The notes below the pieces were generated by a model that saw nothing but the letters and a program-made list of their open reading frames with translations, searched no databases and had not been told where the DNA came from. The position numbers and the translations under genes are program-made. A stretch of DNA of 64,000 nt, taken from contig NC_088295.1 in the NCBI RefSeq assembly GCF_032854445.1, positions 28,321,385 through 28,385,384 of the forward strand, written 5' to 3'. Below, in pieces: positions 1 through 11,163 of the stretch; the first letter of the stretch is position 1; each line of letters starts with the position of its first letter. The stretch comes from Liolophura sinensis (Eukaryota; Mollusca; Polyplacophora; Chitonida; Chitonidae).

Positions 1-181
1 TGACACATCAGTTCCAACAATGATTACTCAGTGTCTCAGCATCAGTTATAGTTTCTCAGACACCATGGATACAGTGAAAATGAAGTTTCAAATCAGTTAT
101 TGTCATTTCCGTAACAACACACTCCACATACATGTAGACAGGGGAAAAGCTGATTAGCAAGAAAAAAGCACCTTAACACTG

Positions 182-462
182 AAAAAAGAGCAACTTAATA
201 TAGAGCACATATGAAAGCAGAAACTTAATATAGAACATATTAAAACAGAAATTTAATATAGAACATATTAAAGCAGATACTAAACATAGAAAATATGGAA
301 GCAGAAACTAAACACAGAACATATGGAAGCATAAACTTTACATAGAACATATGGAAGCAGAAACTTAACATAGAACATATGGAAGCAGAAACTTAACATA
401 GAACATATGGAAGCAGAAACTTAACATAGAACATATGGAAGCATAAACTTAACATAGAATAT
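182..462. repeat. 28-bp tandem array, about 10 copies
   Basis: The unit is about AACATATGGAAGCAGAAACT followed by TAACATAG. The right-hand copies are nearly identical and the left-hand copies are diverged. It lies just past the proposed 3' end of the minus-strand gene. The rest of 1-736 is AT-rich DNA in which I see only the minus-strand AATAAA at 597-592. Confidence 0.85.
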
Positions 463-736
463 TGAACCATATTAATAATGCAGCCAAGGACGTTCCACAA
501 ACATTTCTCGGGATCTAAAGTAGGTATTTCGTGTAAGATTTGTATTTTTATACACAGGCACACATATCGTAAGCACAGTGTTCACATGAATTTTATTCAA
601 ACTTCAAACATGAAGATTCAGAAAAAGTTGTGTGACTGCAATAAATCTGATGAAGATATCAACAACAACAAAAAGTAAAGTAAAAAGTAAATGATTTTCA
701 AATACATGCAGTTGTCAGTGTTCTTTCTCTTGATGC

Positions 737-862
737 TCACTTCAGTTCTATATGGTTTGTTTCTTTAAGGAAACTTGCTGATGGCTTGAAGTGCTGACTT
801 AAGGCTTGCCTTTGACCTCGCTGCTTTGGCTGGAGCTTTATGTCTGCAGGATTATCATAAAC
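737..862 (-). CDS. exon Y, copy 1; possible terminal exon
   Basis: The acceptor is CTCTTGTCCAG at 863 and the frame runs 41 codons to TGA at 739-737. It starts VYDNPADIKLQPKQRGQRQ, similar to exon Y copy 2. A minus-strand AATAAA at 597-592, about 140 nt past the stop, fits a last exon, but a donor (AA|GTGAGC, phase 2) just before the stop cannot be excluded. Confidence 0.4.
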   Translation of the reverse strand, partial: VYDNPADIKLQPKQRGQRQALSQHFKPSASFLKETNHIELK

Positions 863-3800
863 CTGGACAAGAGCTGTGGTTTACTTTCCACACTCCAACA
901 TGACTGCTATTAATTAACTGACAAATTCTTGAGTATAGCGTCAAAGAATAGTCAAATAACTAAAATAAATCGAACATGTTAGTAACCTACCACAGGTGAT
1001 CTGAAGGTAACAGGGTTACAGTGCTCAGGTTTAGCTCTGAAACGGTGCAGTTCATGAGATGTGCTCGGGCGATTTCGTACATTCCCCTACAAGATTGAGT
1101 GCAGCGTGGGTACAAAAAACAATGAGTGACACAAACATAAATGCCAAAAGTGACGGGTTCTAAACATGCCAATTCTGAAAGGATCAATCAGTCCCTACAG
1201 TGGATGAGATGTAGTGTCTCAGTGTCAAAGAACATGCAGTTAAAGAACATGTGAAAGCAAAGTTATGTCAAAATTACGTCAAAACAATTCAGGAACAGTA
1301 TTTTTTTCCTGGCTCTTTGGGCTGCCTGGCCTCTGACCTTGCTGATTTGACTGAGGGTTAAAGTCAGGAGGTTTGTCAGGTACCTAGTGAAGGATGCTTT
1401 TCAACCTCTAAGCATTTTTTCAGTGGAATTTATGCACACAATTAATATGAGTTTATGTTACTTAAGATGCAAGCTTCATAAAACTGTGCAAAGTATTTCT
1501 CTACACCCCTTAGTTCTCTCAGTATGCTTCAAAATATTGGCAGCAGAGGCAGTTGAAAAGGTCGAAGAATTAGGGTCAGAGAAAATTCTTCAGTAGGATG
1601 CTGTCTAAATGCCAATCTAATAAATTAAATAAATCAAAAGTGTTAGTAACCTACCACAGGAAATCTGTATTTAAAAGGGTTAAAGTGCTCCAGTATAGCC
1701 CTGGTGCTGTACATTTCATTAGAAGTGCTTGGTTGACATTGAACACTATCCTACAAGGTCAAATGCGTTAGATGTATAGGTTAAATGAACAGTGACACAA
1801 ACATTAACAGCCAAAAGAAGCAGTTTCCATAAAGCCCCCATGACAGAAAGAAATAACGAGATGTATAGGTTTGTTTGCTTGCTGGCTTAACATGTAGCAG
1901 AAACAAGCCCTATCAGTCAGAAAAAACTGTTCTATTTAAGTCATCTGCCCTTGAAGTTGATGGAAAAAAGGTATTTGTATGCATATACCTAAGAGAACTA
2001 CATGCATGTACTGAAGATAAATAAAGACTTTTGAATTTAAATTTAGTAACTCTCCCAATACTTGTATTTGCACCATAATCATTACCTCAGTGATGGCTGA
2101 ATTGCCACGTTGATTTGCCGGAGCACCGTTCACGAAGGTGACAAAAGCCTGTGATGGCTGCAAAATTATAAATCACACAATAATCCTCTGCATAAAAATG
2201 GCTATAAAACAATCAAGGATGACCATAAATAAAATGATTCATATTTTTATACATAATGATCAACTTCTACCCAGTACGTGCACATGTTGAAGACAGTATT
2301 ACAGAAAAACCAAAGATGTTCATTTTCAAATTTTTGTAAACTGGTTTAAACCTCTACGTTAATTATTTGTCTGAAAATTAAAAGACGGAATTTTCGATAG
2401 AGGTGTTCATAAATATTACATCATATAATGTTGTCATCATGGTATCCAAACTGTGGATAAATGTATGAAAATGAAAATGATGGAAATAAGCGAGAAAATT
2501 TCATTGACAATGATGGGAAGAGATAGAAGAAGATTAAATAATGGAAGACTGATAATGGTGGATGTATACATCTCCATATGATAGAAACAATGTAGAAACT
2601 TCCCAGACAATTATAGAATTTAGAGAGAGTAGTGGATTGATGGAAGCATGATATAAATGGTGTCAACATGTCAAAATGATACAGACATGGTAGAACATGA
2701 ATGAACGATGGTTAGAAGGAGATTAGAACAATGGAAGAAAACATTATTAAAGCCAAATTTCACTATAATGAATGGTGTGCAGGTAAAACTGCACCACCGA
2801 TACATGAACAGTCTAAGATGTAGTTATTGTTCGTGTTACATACTGAATCCTGATGCCAGTTGTCGCCGTCTTGCACTTCATCTCTCAGGTATAAATCCTC
2901 GGCTGATATAATTGACAGGTCCTTAGCAATCTCAGGTAAGGTTAGTTTTACACCTGTCACTGTAAAATTAGCTTCGTCCCTGGTGGATGGGGTGATCACA
3001 GAGTGCAAGCGTTTCCAGCGAAGCATGTCCACAATTGTTCACAAGGGAATCCTCCTAGTACATTCTTATAACCCCGTGTGCTGACAGACTACATAGAGTC
3101 TGTTTACTGTCCTTAAATCTTAAACATCAAATGACTCCTCCCCATGGGTGTTGGTTTAGTTCCTACATCTGTACTTTCTTTCTCTTAAGTTTTCTTGATC
3201 CCAGCTCTCCATTGAAGTTGTGATAAATATCATAATAGTCCATTTCATTTTTTCACTCACTAGATTGTAAGAGACTAATTTTTAAAAAATGAAAACAAAT
3301 CAAAATGTTGAAATGAAACAATATATAGGTCTATCATCTACAATTCTTAATTTTCCAACTTGAATGCTCTTGGCTTTACGTATTTTTAGATACCAATACA
3401 TCATCTATATAACAACAGAATACCACAGATGTATTTCTTCAGTTCATATACATATTAAAGACACATCTGTTGATAATTAACTCATCTATATGGAAATATT
3501 TTTAAAACTTACACTCATGAATATGTCAGCAACGTAACAACATTTGTACATCTACGCATGGAGTTTTAAACAATGGTTTAAATTAGGTAAACTTAAATCC
3601 TGCTTTACCAAGACACTAGTTTGTATTTATCTCAAAATACATACAAGCAAATGAATAACATACAAACGTATACAAAACATTGAAACTTCAGTCAATATTA
3701 CTTAACCAATTAGCACGGCTTGCTCAGATTGGGTAAACACGGCATGCAGGTAAAAAAACTTCTTTCATAAGAATCATCAATAAGGCAAATAATCTAAACA

Positions 3801-6800
3801 AAAATGATACTGCTTGTCTTGCCTTGTCACCTGCTCTTTGAGTTAGAACATGTTTCTCATTGCTTACCTGGCACAAAATAATAAATATAATAACACAACC
3901 TAGTTTGAAGTTGTACACATACATAAGTGTTGGATGATTTTAAAGCAGGTAAAAAGAAATATAAGCAAAGTGATTTATAACATTTCAGGTAAATGGATAT
4001 ATTGCATTACTCCAAATTTACACCAACAGATCTTATCTGCACCCACATGCCAGTAATTATAATGAAAGTACACATGCAAATAATTGTCACTTCTTTCAGA
4101 AATAATCCACATGTTTCAAAGAATACACTGTCTGACTTGTTGACAACTCACAAACACATTTTTACTAAGTCTGCTTCTGAATCCTGAAAATGTCCGCTAT
4201 ATTCTCTAAATAGTGTGACACAGGTCAAACATTACCTCCCAAATGACCTAAAGTTTTCACCGACAAAGTTCATCTTTGGAGGCAAATAATTTGTCCCAGA
4301 ATATTACTTTAGGTTCTGAAACTTCTATTTTCTTAGTAGGATACTGTCGTACCTTCCAAACAAACCTGAGAACACCTTTCTAAAACCAATAGAATGCTCA
4401 GAATCTGGAAGCTTGAGCCATCTAGTCATCGACAAAATATTGGATCATTTAGGGTAGTTCCAGTTGCTAAATAAAAATACAAGGAAAATTACTACAGAAC
4501 CATGACTTCAATATTGATATATCTCCTAACAAAATTTCTTACAGATATATCTGTAAGATATATCATTTAAATATAAAATATGATCATACCCACTAAATAT
4601 ATGAAGCATGCTTCATATATTTAGTGGGTATGATCATATTTTATATTTAAATGATATATCTGTAAGAAATTTTGTTAGGAGATATATCAATATTGAAGTC
4701 ATGGTTCTGTAGTAATTTTCCTTGTATTTCCAAGACTTAATGAATCTTCCTCAATTCATACATGTTGGTGTACCAGACCCAAAGACACTGGATATATATC
4801 TGAGTTTCCACATACACCCAAGATAATTATACTCAGCTCCACACATTTTAAAAATCTACACTGATTACGATTTGCTTTCAGACAGAAACACCCCCCTTGA
4901 TATTTTGGGGTATCATTTCTCCAGGTGACCATGTAAAGCTGTCACGGGGCTGTGATTTATCATTGCTGCCATGAGACTGTGGGGGGTGAATAAGGGAATG
5001 GTGGCGGGAGTGGGGGTGAGAGGTCAAGTGGTACAAATGTACCTGTACACATCATATTTCAGATAAATTAAACAGATAAATCATAAAACAGCTGAAGGAA
5101 AGCTAGGATAAGGGTTTTAACACTTCAATCTAAATCCGCCAAATGGTTTTTGATTTGTTTTTTTTTTCCCATACCATGACGAGGCCAACAAAAAAATTGC
5201 TATAAATAAACACAATTTATAAAACTTGTTTTCTTTAATTCACTAAACATCACTCTATCCGATTCATTTTAACTTTTGGTACATAATACCCTAAACAATA
5301 CAATAACATAAATGACTTTTGATAAACAAAATACTTATAACAGCAGCAATATCTTGAAAATCTTGATAAGTGTGAGCTGGCAACCATATTGACATGTACA
5401 TATGATACAGATATGGAGTTACACAAGCCTACCTTTACCACAGTCTTTACCTGTCAGGTGTTTGAACAGATGACCTCCTGTACACTACACCTGTGGGTAC
5501 AACCTCTTACTGTAAACATGGTTTCCAGGTAATATATCATTAACACATTGCCTGACAGGTAATATCGTCTTTGATCGGGTATCCTCTTCAACCAAAACAG
5601 ACTAGACATAATATTATAGAAAAACAGGTTTGTCACTGTCTATAGCATATCAAGACAAAACAGGTCAAAGGCACTTCATGCTGCAATGTCTTGATTTTTT
5701 TTAAGTCAAAGTTGTGCTGGTAGAAAATGGTCTTCTACATGCACTAGGAATAAAACATCAAAGGAAACTAAATACGGTCATTAAAGTCAACAATGAAAAA
5801 TTTATTCCTGCTATCCAATACAGACCAATTTACCATGTCTCTTCCAATTAGGACACATGGACAGTGAATTCTGTCTTTGAGTACGTACATAAGATTTTGG
5901 AAATTGATTAGGAAACTATCCAATTTAAGGCAAGGATAAAATAAACATGAATATCTTAGATAATTGCTTTATAGCAAAGATTACACATTGATGGCATCAA
6001 GATCTAAAAAACAAAAACAATGTGTGATGAGAAATGATTAAAACCCAGAATATATGAGCGATGAGGATGACTGGATGACAAACTTGTAGGCTGGCAATGT
6101 GATGAGAAAATGTTGAAATATAAGCCTGATACAGATTGCATTGTGTGGTTGTTATGACAACAAAGTTCAGTAATGAAAATGACGGATGATGATAATATGG
6201 CAGTAAAAGCATGTTGTTGATTAATGTGCCAATATATATATGAACAACATACCAAAAACATCATACATCATGCACTGTGACAATTAAATTATAAGAAGAA
6301 AGTTAAATGCACATGCTGATAAAATATCTACATAATCTGTCATCTTAACACATCAATAACTCCATGTATTTGGTTGAAATGACCTGTTAATCTTACGTGC
6401 AGCATAAAAAAAAAGAAACAATTGACTATAAATTTTTTCATTTATTGTTTTCACTGAATTTTAAGGTGTACTCAAAATTAAATTCTTCTGATTTGACCAT
6501 GCATGGCCAAGAAACTATGCTGACACTTACCCTGGTGTCGGGCACCCAGGTGTTGAGTGCGTCTACCCAACGAAGACGATTCTGATGGCTGATGTCACCA
6601 TAATGGGAGGCGTCTCTGTTCGGGCTCTCTGCAGAATGCACCCGACACCGAGACTGGCACCCCATGGAACCGGATTCCCACACTGATATTGAGCCTCGCT
6701 TGTTGACAGCACATTTAGCATTGTTATTGTTGTAAGTCCCCAAGCTGGTGAAACTGCGCGTCTGAAATACAAGAACATGTTCCAAGGTAATGTTTTCAGT

Positions 6801-9800
6801 TTCAAAAGCAGAACTGGAGGCACTTTCACAACACTTCATAAGTCAATTTTTCAACAACTTTTGTGTAAATCCGTCACTTTCCACACTGTTTTAACCTAGA
6901 TGTTATTTAAGTAAAAGGCTATGAGAAAACCGATTTACAATATTTTGTGAAACGCATTGGTAATTTGAATAAAACTTCACATTTCCTCCAAAGTAAGTCT
7001 GTATCTATGCCTTTGTTTTTTGTTCTCTTTACTTTTTCCTGTTTTTAGATTTACCTTGATACATCCCTCTGGCAGACATTGTTTAAAGCGTGGAATACAC
7101 TGAGGCACGGATGGCAATTGTAAACCATTGGCTAACTTTTGGAGGTAAGCTACCTGACCGTTGGTGGGAAAATCCTCCATCATTGTTAACTGATGATTGT
7201 TAAACCTGTAGCTGGCTAATCAGATCCTGAGTAAGTTAAAGCATTCTAGCCTTTGATATCGGTCATAGTTAAAGCTGACAAATCTCAGGATTCAGCAGTA
7301 GGTCTACATAGCACTGAAGCCTAACTTTACAAACCTTACTATCCAACCTACACTGAAATGATATGACACTGAAAATGACCATGGTAGTCTTAAAGTCGAC
7401 AATGTCACAGTACCATACTACACCAAACACAGGGCATGAATATCTCCATAGCTTACAAAATACATACAGGCTCTTTCTTGCAGAAATCTGATCTCGGCTA
7501 GCTCATTAAAGTCTTATTAGTGAGTGGCTGTTCCCTTGAAACTGTCAGGCAGACCATTGTCAACTTTATTGATTGCTCTGTTTGAAAGTTTGGCTACAGC
7601 ATGCTAAGTAAACAAGAAAAGTCGAAGAGATTGATAATGACACAACAAGGCTCTATTCATGTGACGCTTTGCAAAGCCACCAGTCACCATTTGAACAGAC
7701 ATGATCCATTTAGGCTTGTTCCAAACTGTTGCCAAATATAGAGCTCATTAATATGCGTGAAGGCATTGAGAGTTGGTGTGTACCGATATGTCAGCCATTA
7801 ACAATAGAAGAGGGTTACTATGGACGGTGTGACAGAATAGCCCAAAAAACTTCACTTGTCATGACAGATAGTGTGTTAGAAAACTAATTTGTCTGGATGT
7901 TTCAAATAGTAAACAACCAAATTGCTATAAAAGTCAAAGAGTTAGAAAACATCAAGTGAGTTTGTCCAGGTGCTTCAGACTGAACAATCTATTTGCACTG
8001 CTTCCAATGGTGCAGATGCCCTAAGAACATTAGAACAGAGTATAAGTATGCTTCTGAACCAGTACATTACTGGGCTTGTTTTGAAATCGTTCAATTTCTT
8101 TATAATATAAATAGCTTATTATGATTATTATGTACTAATGATACATTGTTTATTTCCTTTGACAACATTTTGTAGATTTTCCTTTTCAGGGTCATGTGTT
8201 CCATGTCAAACCATGGAGGTAGCCATGAGCAAACTGAATTAAAAAAAAGCATTCATTTTTTAATAAAAGAGGTTGAGGTCTCTTAGTAGATCGCATAAAA
8301 AAATAATTACAGTTGGTGTAATTATAGTGTAAAGTATATTAGCATTTCCTTCAAGTTTCCCATCTATCAAGACACAAAGTAAGACTCACAAATAAGAGTA
8401 GACAGACTTTGGTTATTTATATGTATTATTAATTCAGGGGGCTAAACTATGTTATGGTATACCACATGGTATGGTTCACATTATAATGGCAGTGGGGAAA
8501 ATAGCAATGCATGCTCAACCTCTGTGTTACAAACTACAGCGCTCAAAAAAGATGGAAAGAAAATTTTTGCTTAACTGCCTTTATATATTACTCTGACTGT
8601 ATGTAACACTAGCTGATTATCCAGCAGAATGCTGATTTGTTTATAATATCAATAAACAATATCATCAATCAACAATTATCAATCCTGGCATTTTATATAC
8701 ATTTCCAGTTTAGAAAATATATACCTTTCAATTTGAACAAGTAGTTTTAAGTTACACCCTTAGAGTTCACTTGCTAGCTAGATAATTCAAGTGATGCACA
8801 TTTGAAAGATCCATATATACAGCCCTATAACATATCTGGAATTATCACATATTAATACAGTGCATATATACATATAATATTTTTAAAAATATTCTAGAAG
8901 TACTCTGGCACAGTATTCTGGCAGTACAGTACTCAGTACTCTGGCTATTCCTTTAACTACATAAATAATCAGTGTGGCCTATCAATGCACTTGAGCCCCA
9001 GATATGTATAAACTGGATAATCCTTTCAAGCAAATGAAACGATTACCAAACTGCAATCTACACGTTTATGTACATGAATACCTATAATAAACTGATAAGC
9101 TGAATTAACAGGAGTATATATATATAGGTAATGCTGCCACTGGCTTATACTTCGTTCAGACGTCTGACATAGAAAGGGGACAGTTCTAGTAAACGTATAA
9201 ATATAAACTAAATGCATGACTGACTGTTTGAAAAATTCAGTGAGTGCATGATCGATAAATGTGTTTTTTAAAAGCAAGTTCACTTGACTTGAGGCAAGTG
9301 AGGCGGTCAAACAATACATAAGATACACTAAAGGGGATACATGTTTGTGGGGCAGGCATGGAGATCATAAAACAACTTCAATCATACATATGTATCACAA
9401 AACGATGTGTCGATCTCTCTGCAGCAGACTGGACCCACTGTCGACATGTTTATGGTGCTACCTCACTTGAACACTATGCTGAACACACCTGACATTATGG
9501 CCAATGATTCAAGACAAACTAGTAACACCCCTCCTACGCCCCCCCCCCCACCCCCTTAGTTGGCCTACCCATCCAATTTATTCTCTGCTGCGTGTATAGG
9601 GAAGAAATACAAACATGGACAGTTTTAAGGCATGATGGGGCTAAGTACTGAACCTGGGTTTGTGGCTTGTTAGGCTGATGTTCGAACCTCTCAACCACTA
9701 ATTAAGTTGCCATGAGAGTTGACATGTACATGTACACAGTGTAAACTTTAGCCAGTGGCCCACAGAAGAGTGTGCCAGACAGTAACACACTATAACAGAA

Positions 9801-11163
9801 AGCTCCACAAGGTTACATGTTTAGACCAGTGGCACTTCATGCATTATTTCCTGTGGGAATATTTTGGAATATGGGTTCAGGCAGCAGAAGAATTTTCAGT
9901 TCTCATCACCATTATTTCTGTTATATTTCAGGATAATCTCTGCACACTCTAGTGACAATTTTTGGCAAAAAAATGAAATATGTGTAATGTAATACATGTA
10001 TTCTGATGTAGGGGGGGAAATGATGCGTGAACTGTGGGATTTAATATGCCATGGAAACAGTTGTGGTACAGTATTCTGATCACACCGTTTTACATCTGCG
10101 ATCAGTAATGTATTCAGAAATAAAAACATAATGAATATTAAAAATGTTCATAACATCAGACAACTGAATGTTGTTTCTTGTCAGCTGTTCCTCTGGCTAA
10201 AAGTCCATAGCAGGTGACAGGTATTTTCTACATGTGCAGCTATCCAGCTAGCAATCCAACATTGGCCAGTTATACATGTATGCCAGCATGGTAGAGAGTG
10301 GTTGAGTCTGCATGAACATTTGGTTGACAACAGCCAAATGTTGGTTTTCCAACTTTATCACACAGACAGAATCTAAAAGTTGTGCGTTGTTCAGCAAACA
10401 ATATGTAGAATTGCTGTTAGAGCTATGCTAACTATCATATGCTTGATTTTTAATGTTTTCTGTTACCCACCCACACATCATTTTACCACCACGCCCCAAC
10501 CCATCAAAAAAACTTGCCACAGGTGAAAATATCATAAAATTATAATGAATTTAGGCAAATAAAAGCAGTATAATTTTTTTAACCTACAAATTATGACTGC
10601 AATAATGCAGTAAATAAGTGCACAAATGTACATGGAGATATACATATATGGCCAGGCCGCCAATTTCCGAAGACTTAAAACAGCATATCTTAACCACGTC
10701 AGTAATTTGGATAATAAAGAGTAAAATATACGTTTTCACTTTTTGTCAAATTAACCAGTATTAGAAGTTTTTGAAGCTTATTGTTTTGGTCTTCGCTTGT
10801 ACCTCAAATCATGTTTACCACAGGCTACCTGTGTAAATAAATAATAGAGAAACAAAGAAACAGATGCATGATGCCTAAACACACCCCCAGTTTGGATTTC
10901 GATGCTTTCCTGTGATGCCGTGGGTGATCTCGTAGGGAAGGATGAGGCAATGCAGTACTGTCCAGGTATAAACTCCCGATGAAATCTTGAAAAGATGTTC
11001 TAGAATCGGTGGACGAACTTCGGTGTAGAAGTGAGACTTCCCTACTGGGCAATTCCCTGTCATAACTGACTTCACACTTCGTCGCAAATGGGTAACTCGA
11101 CGCGGGCCTCACCTTTAGAAGGTCGGCAAAACTAGACATTTTGTTTCGAATACCTATTGTCAT
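737..11163 (-). CDS. unidentified multi-exon minus-strand gene (composite model)
   Basis: I do not recognise this gene. The model joins minus-strand exon candidates, in transcription order: 11163-10885, 7153-7055, 6761-6531, 2979-2844, 2157-2086, 1750-1655, 1383-about 1309, 1086-991 and 862-737. The support is splice-site quality and phase. The internal exons 7153-7055, 6761-6531, 2157-2086, 1750-1655 and 1086-991 are whole multiples of three, flanked by AG and GT, and stay open. Exon 2979-2844 exits in phase 0 into 2157-2086. The predicted protein is Ser/Pro/Asn-rich, with no membrane span or catalytic motif that I can name. Missing exons are likely, because 2979-2844 needs a phase-2 donor that I did not find. 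A possible stop is at 739-737, with a minus-strand AATAAA at 597-592. The whole could be two genes. Low to moderate certainty. Confidence 0.4.
991..1086 (-). CDS. exon X, copy 1 of a duplicated exon (32 codons)
   Basis: 96 nt between acceptor ...AATCTTGTAG and donor GTG|GTAGGT, phase 0. It encodes a segment with RPSTSHELH and HCNPVTFRSPV, diverged from the 1750-1655 copy but the same length. A different frame is also open here and is treated as a shadow, because only this frame matches the other copy. Confidence 0.55.
1309..1383 (-). CDS. exon Y, copy 2 of a duplicated exon (donor unresolved)
   Basis: The acceptor is CTTCACTAG, followed by an open frame that begins VPDKPPDFNPQSNQQGQRP. It resembles the segment starting at 862 (pattern V.D.P.D, then a QRGQR or QQGQR block). 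I could not find a phase-0 donor. A G|GTCAGA at the homologous place in both copies would exit in phase 1, which the following exon does not accept. The right edge (acceptor) is therefore better supported than the left. Confidence 0.4.
1655..1750 (-). CDS. exon X, copy 2 of a duplicated exon (32 codons)
   Basis: 96 nt, acceptor CTTGTAG, donor GTG|GTAGGT, phase 0 in and out. It encodes a 32-residue segment containing QPSTSNEMY, LEHFNPF and a terminal FPV. It has exactly the same length, splice sites and spaced residues (PSTS, EH-NP, PV) as the exon at 1086-991, so the two are tandem duplicates. Confidence 0.55.
2086..2157 (-). CDS. internal exon, 24 codons
   Basis: Acceptor ATAATTTTGCAG, donor GAG|GTAATG, 72 nt, phase 0 at both ends. 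It encodes PSQAFVTFVNGAPANQRG followed by six residues. The short length, good splice sites and phase match with both neighbours support it. No recognised domain. Confidence 0.5.
2844..2979 (-). CDS. candidate internal exon, 136 nt
   Basis: The minus-strand acceptor is CCCATCCACCAG and the donor is TCA|GTATGT. After one carried base it reads 45 codons, with segments such as NFTVTGVKLTLPEIAKD and LYLRDEVQDGDNWHQDS. It exits in phase 0, as the next exon (2157-2086) requires. An in-frame stop lies a short way upstream, with no other AG between, so this acceptor is the only reasonable one. Protein family not recognised. Confidence 0.5.
4243..4463 (+). mobile_element. solo arm of a dispersed fold-back (MITE-like) family
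   Basis: It begins AAATGACCTAAAGTTTTCAC and ends near TGGATCATTTAGGGTAG. Blocks such as GAGGCAAATAAT, TCTAAAACCAATAGA and CTAGTCATCGACAAAAT match each arm of the element at 25280-25770. The rest of the intron around it (2980-6530) holds the 4475-4729 palindrome and otherwise nothing I can name. Confidence 0.6.
4475..4729. repeat. near-perfect spacerless palindrome, arms 134 and 121 bp
   Basis: The two arms meet at GAAGCATGCTTC (centre between 4608 and 4609). By eye the right arm 4609-4729 is the reverse complement of the left arm 4475-4608, apart from a 13-bp extra piece in the left arm (CTGTAAGATATAT, itself a repeat of adjacent sequence). The arms are very AT-rich and have no open frame. 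It could be a palindromic element, a recent inverted duplication or an assembly fold-back. Confidence 0.9.
6531..6761 (-). CDS. internal exon, 77 codons
   Basis: This is the best-supported exon of the minus-strand gene. It has a strong acceptor (CTTGTATTTCAG), a consensus donor (AGG|GTAAGT), and 231 nt open in one frame, phase 0 in and out. The peptide has an Asn run after SFTSLGTY and ends NRLRWVDALNTWVPDTR. A second minus-strand frame is open over most of the exon but stops before the donor, so the 77-codon frame is preferred. The base composition is clearly richer in G+C than the surrounding intron. Function unknown. Confidence 0.6.
7055..7153 (-). CDS. candidate internal exon, 33 codons
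   Basis: The minus-strand acceptor is ...CCAACGGTCAG and the donor is AAG|GTAAAT. The exon is 99 nt, open, phase 0 in and out, and encodes a segment ending LPSVPQCIPRFKQCLPEG plus three residues. The phase fits directly onto the next exon at 6761. No family is recognised. The frame is also open upstream of the acceptor, so the start is less certain than the end. Confidence 0.4.
7154..10884. other. putative intron of the minus-strand gene, nothing recognised
   Basis: No exon, RNA gene or clear interspersed repeat is visible on either strand. There are AT-rich stretches, short TATA microsatellites (near 9118) and a C-run at about 9540-9556. The short open frames here have no splice context and unremarkable composition. 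Confidence 0.5.
10885..11163 (-). CDS. candidate first coding exon of the minus-strand gene
   Basis: An open frame starts at ATG 11163 (alternative in-frame ATG at 11139; both have A at -3). It encodes a Ser/Arg-rich segment that begins MTIGIRNKMSSFADLLKV and includes a run of six Ser/Thr residues. The GC content and codon use look more coding than the flanks. The donor is uncertain: GTGTGT after 10885 is weak. Beyond it the frame turns into a hydrophobic, T-rich tail that looks like translated polypyrimidine tract ending in ACAG, so I end the exon at 10885. No homologue is recognised. Confidence 0.45.

Larger units (their letters stand above)
780..1860 (-). repeat. tandem duplication of a two-exon module
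   Basis: The segments at about 780-1190 and about 1310-1860 are diverged copies of one another. They share the exon X block (96 nt in both), the exon Y start and intron blocks such as GTTAGTAACCTACCACAGG and GTGACACAAACAT. The offset between X copies is 664 bp and between Y copies 521 bp, so indels separate the copies. This is an exon-duplication event inside the minus-strand gene. Confidence 0.7.

Noticed and set aside
3831-3867. Possible 37-nt minus-strand exon (VSNEKHVLTQRA)
   Set aside because: The splice words are present, but its only open phase exits in phase 1 and does not fit the next exon at 2979.
6563-6829. Alternative minus-strand frame over the 6531-6761 exon
   Set aside because: It stops before the consensus donor, while the other frame runs cleanly from acceptor to donor.
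9540-9556. C-run (and the one near 33090) as quadruplex or control element
   Set aside because: Simple homopolymer tracts with no supporting context.
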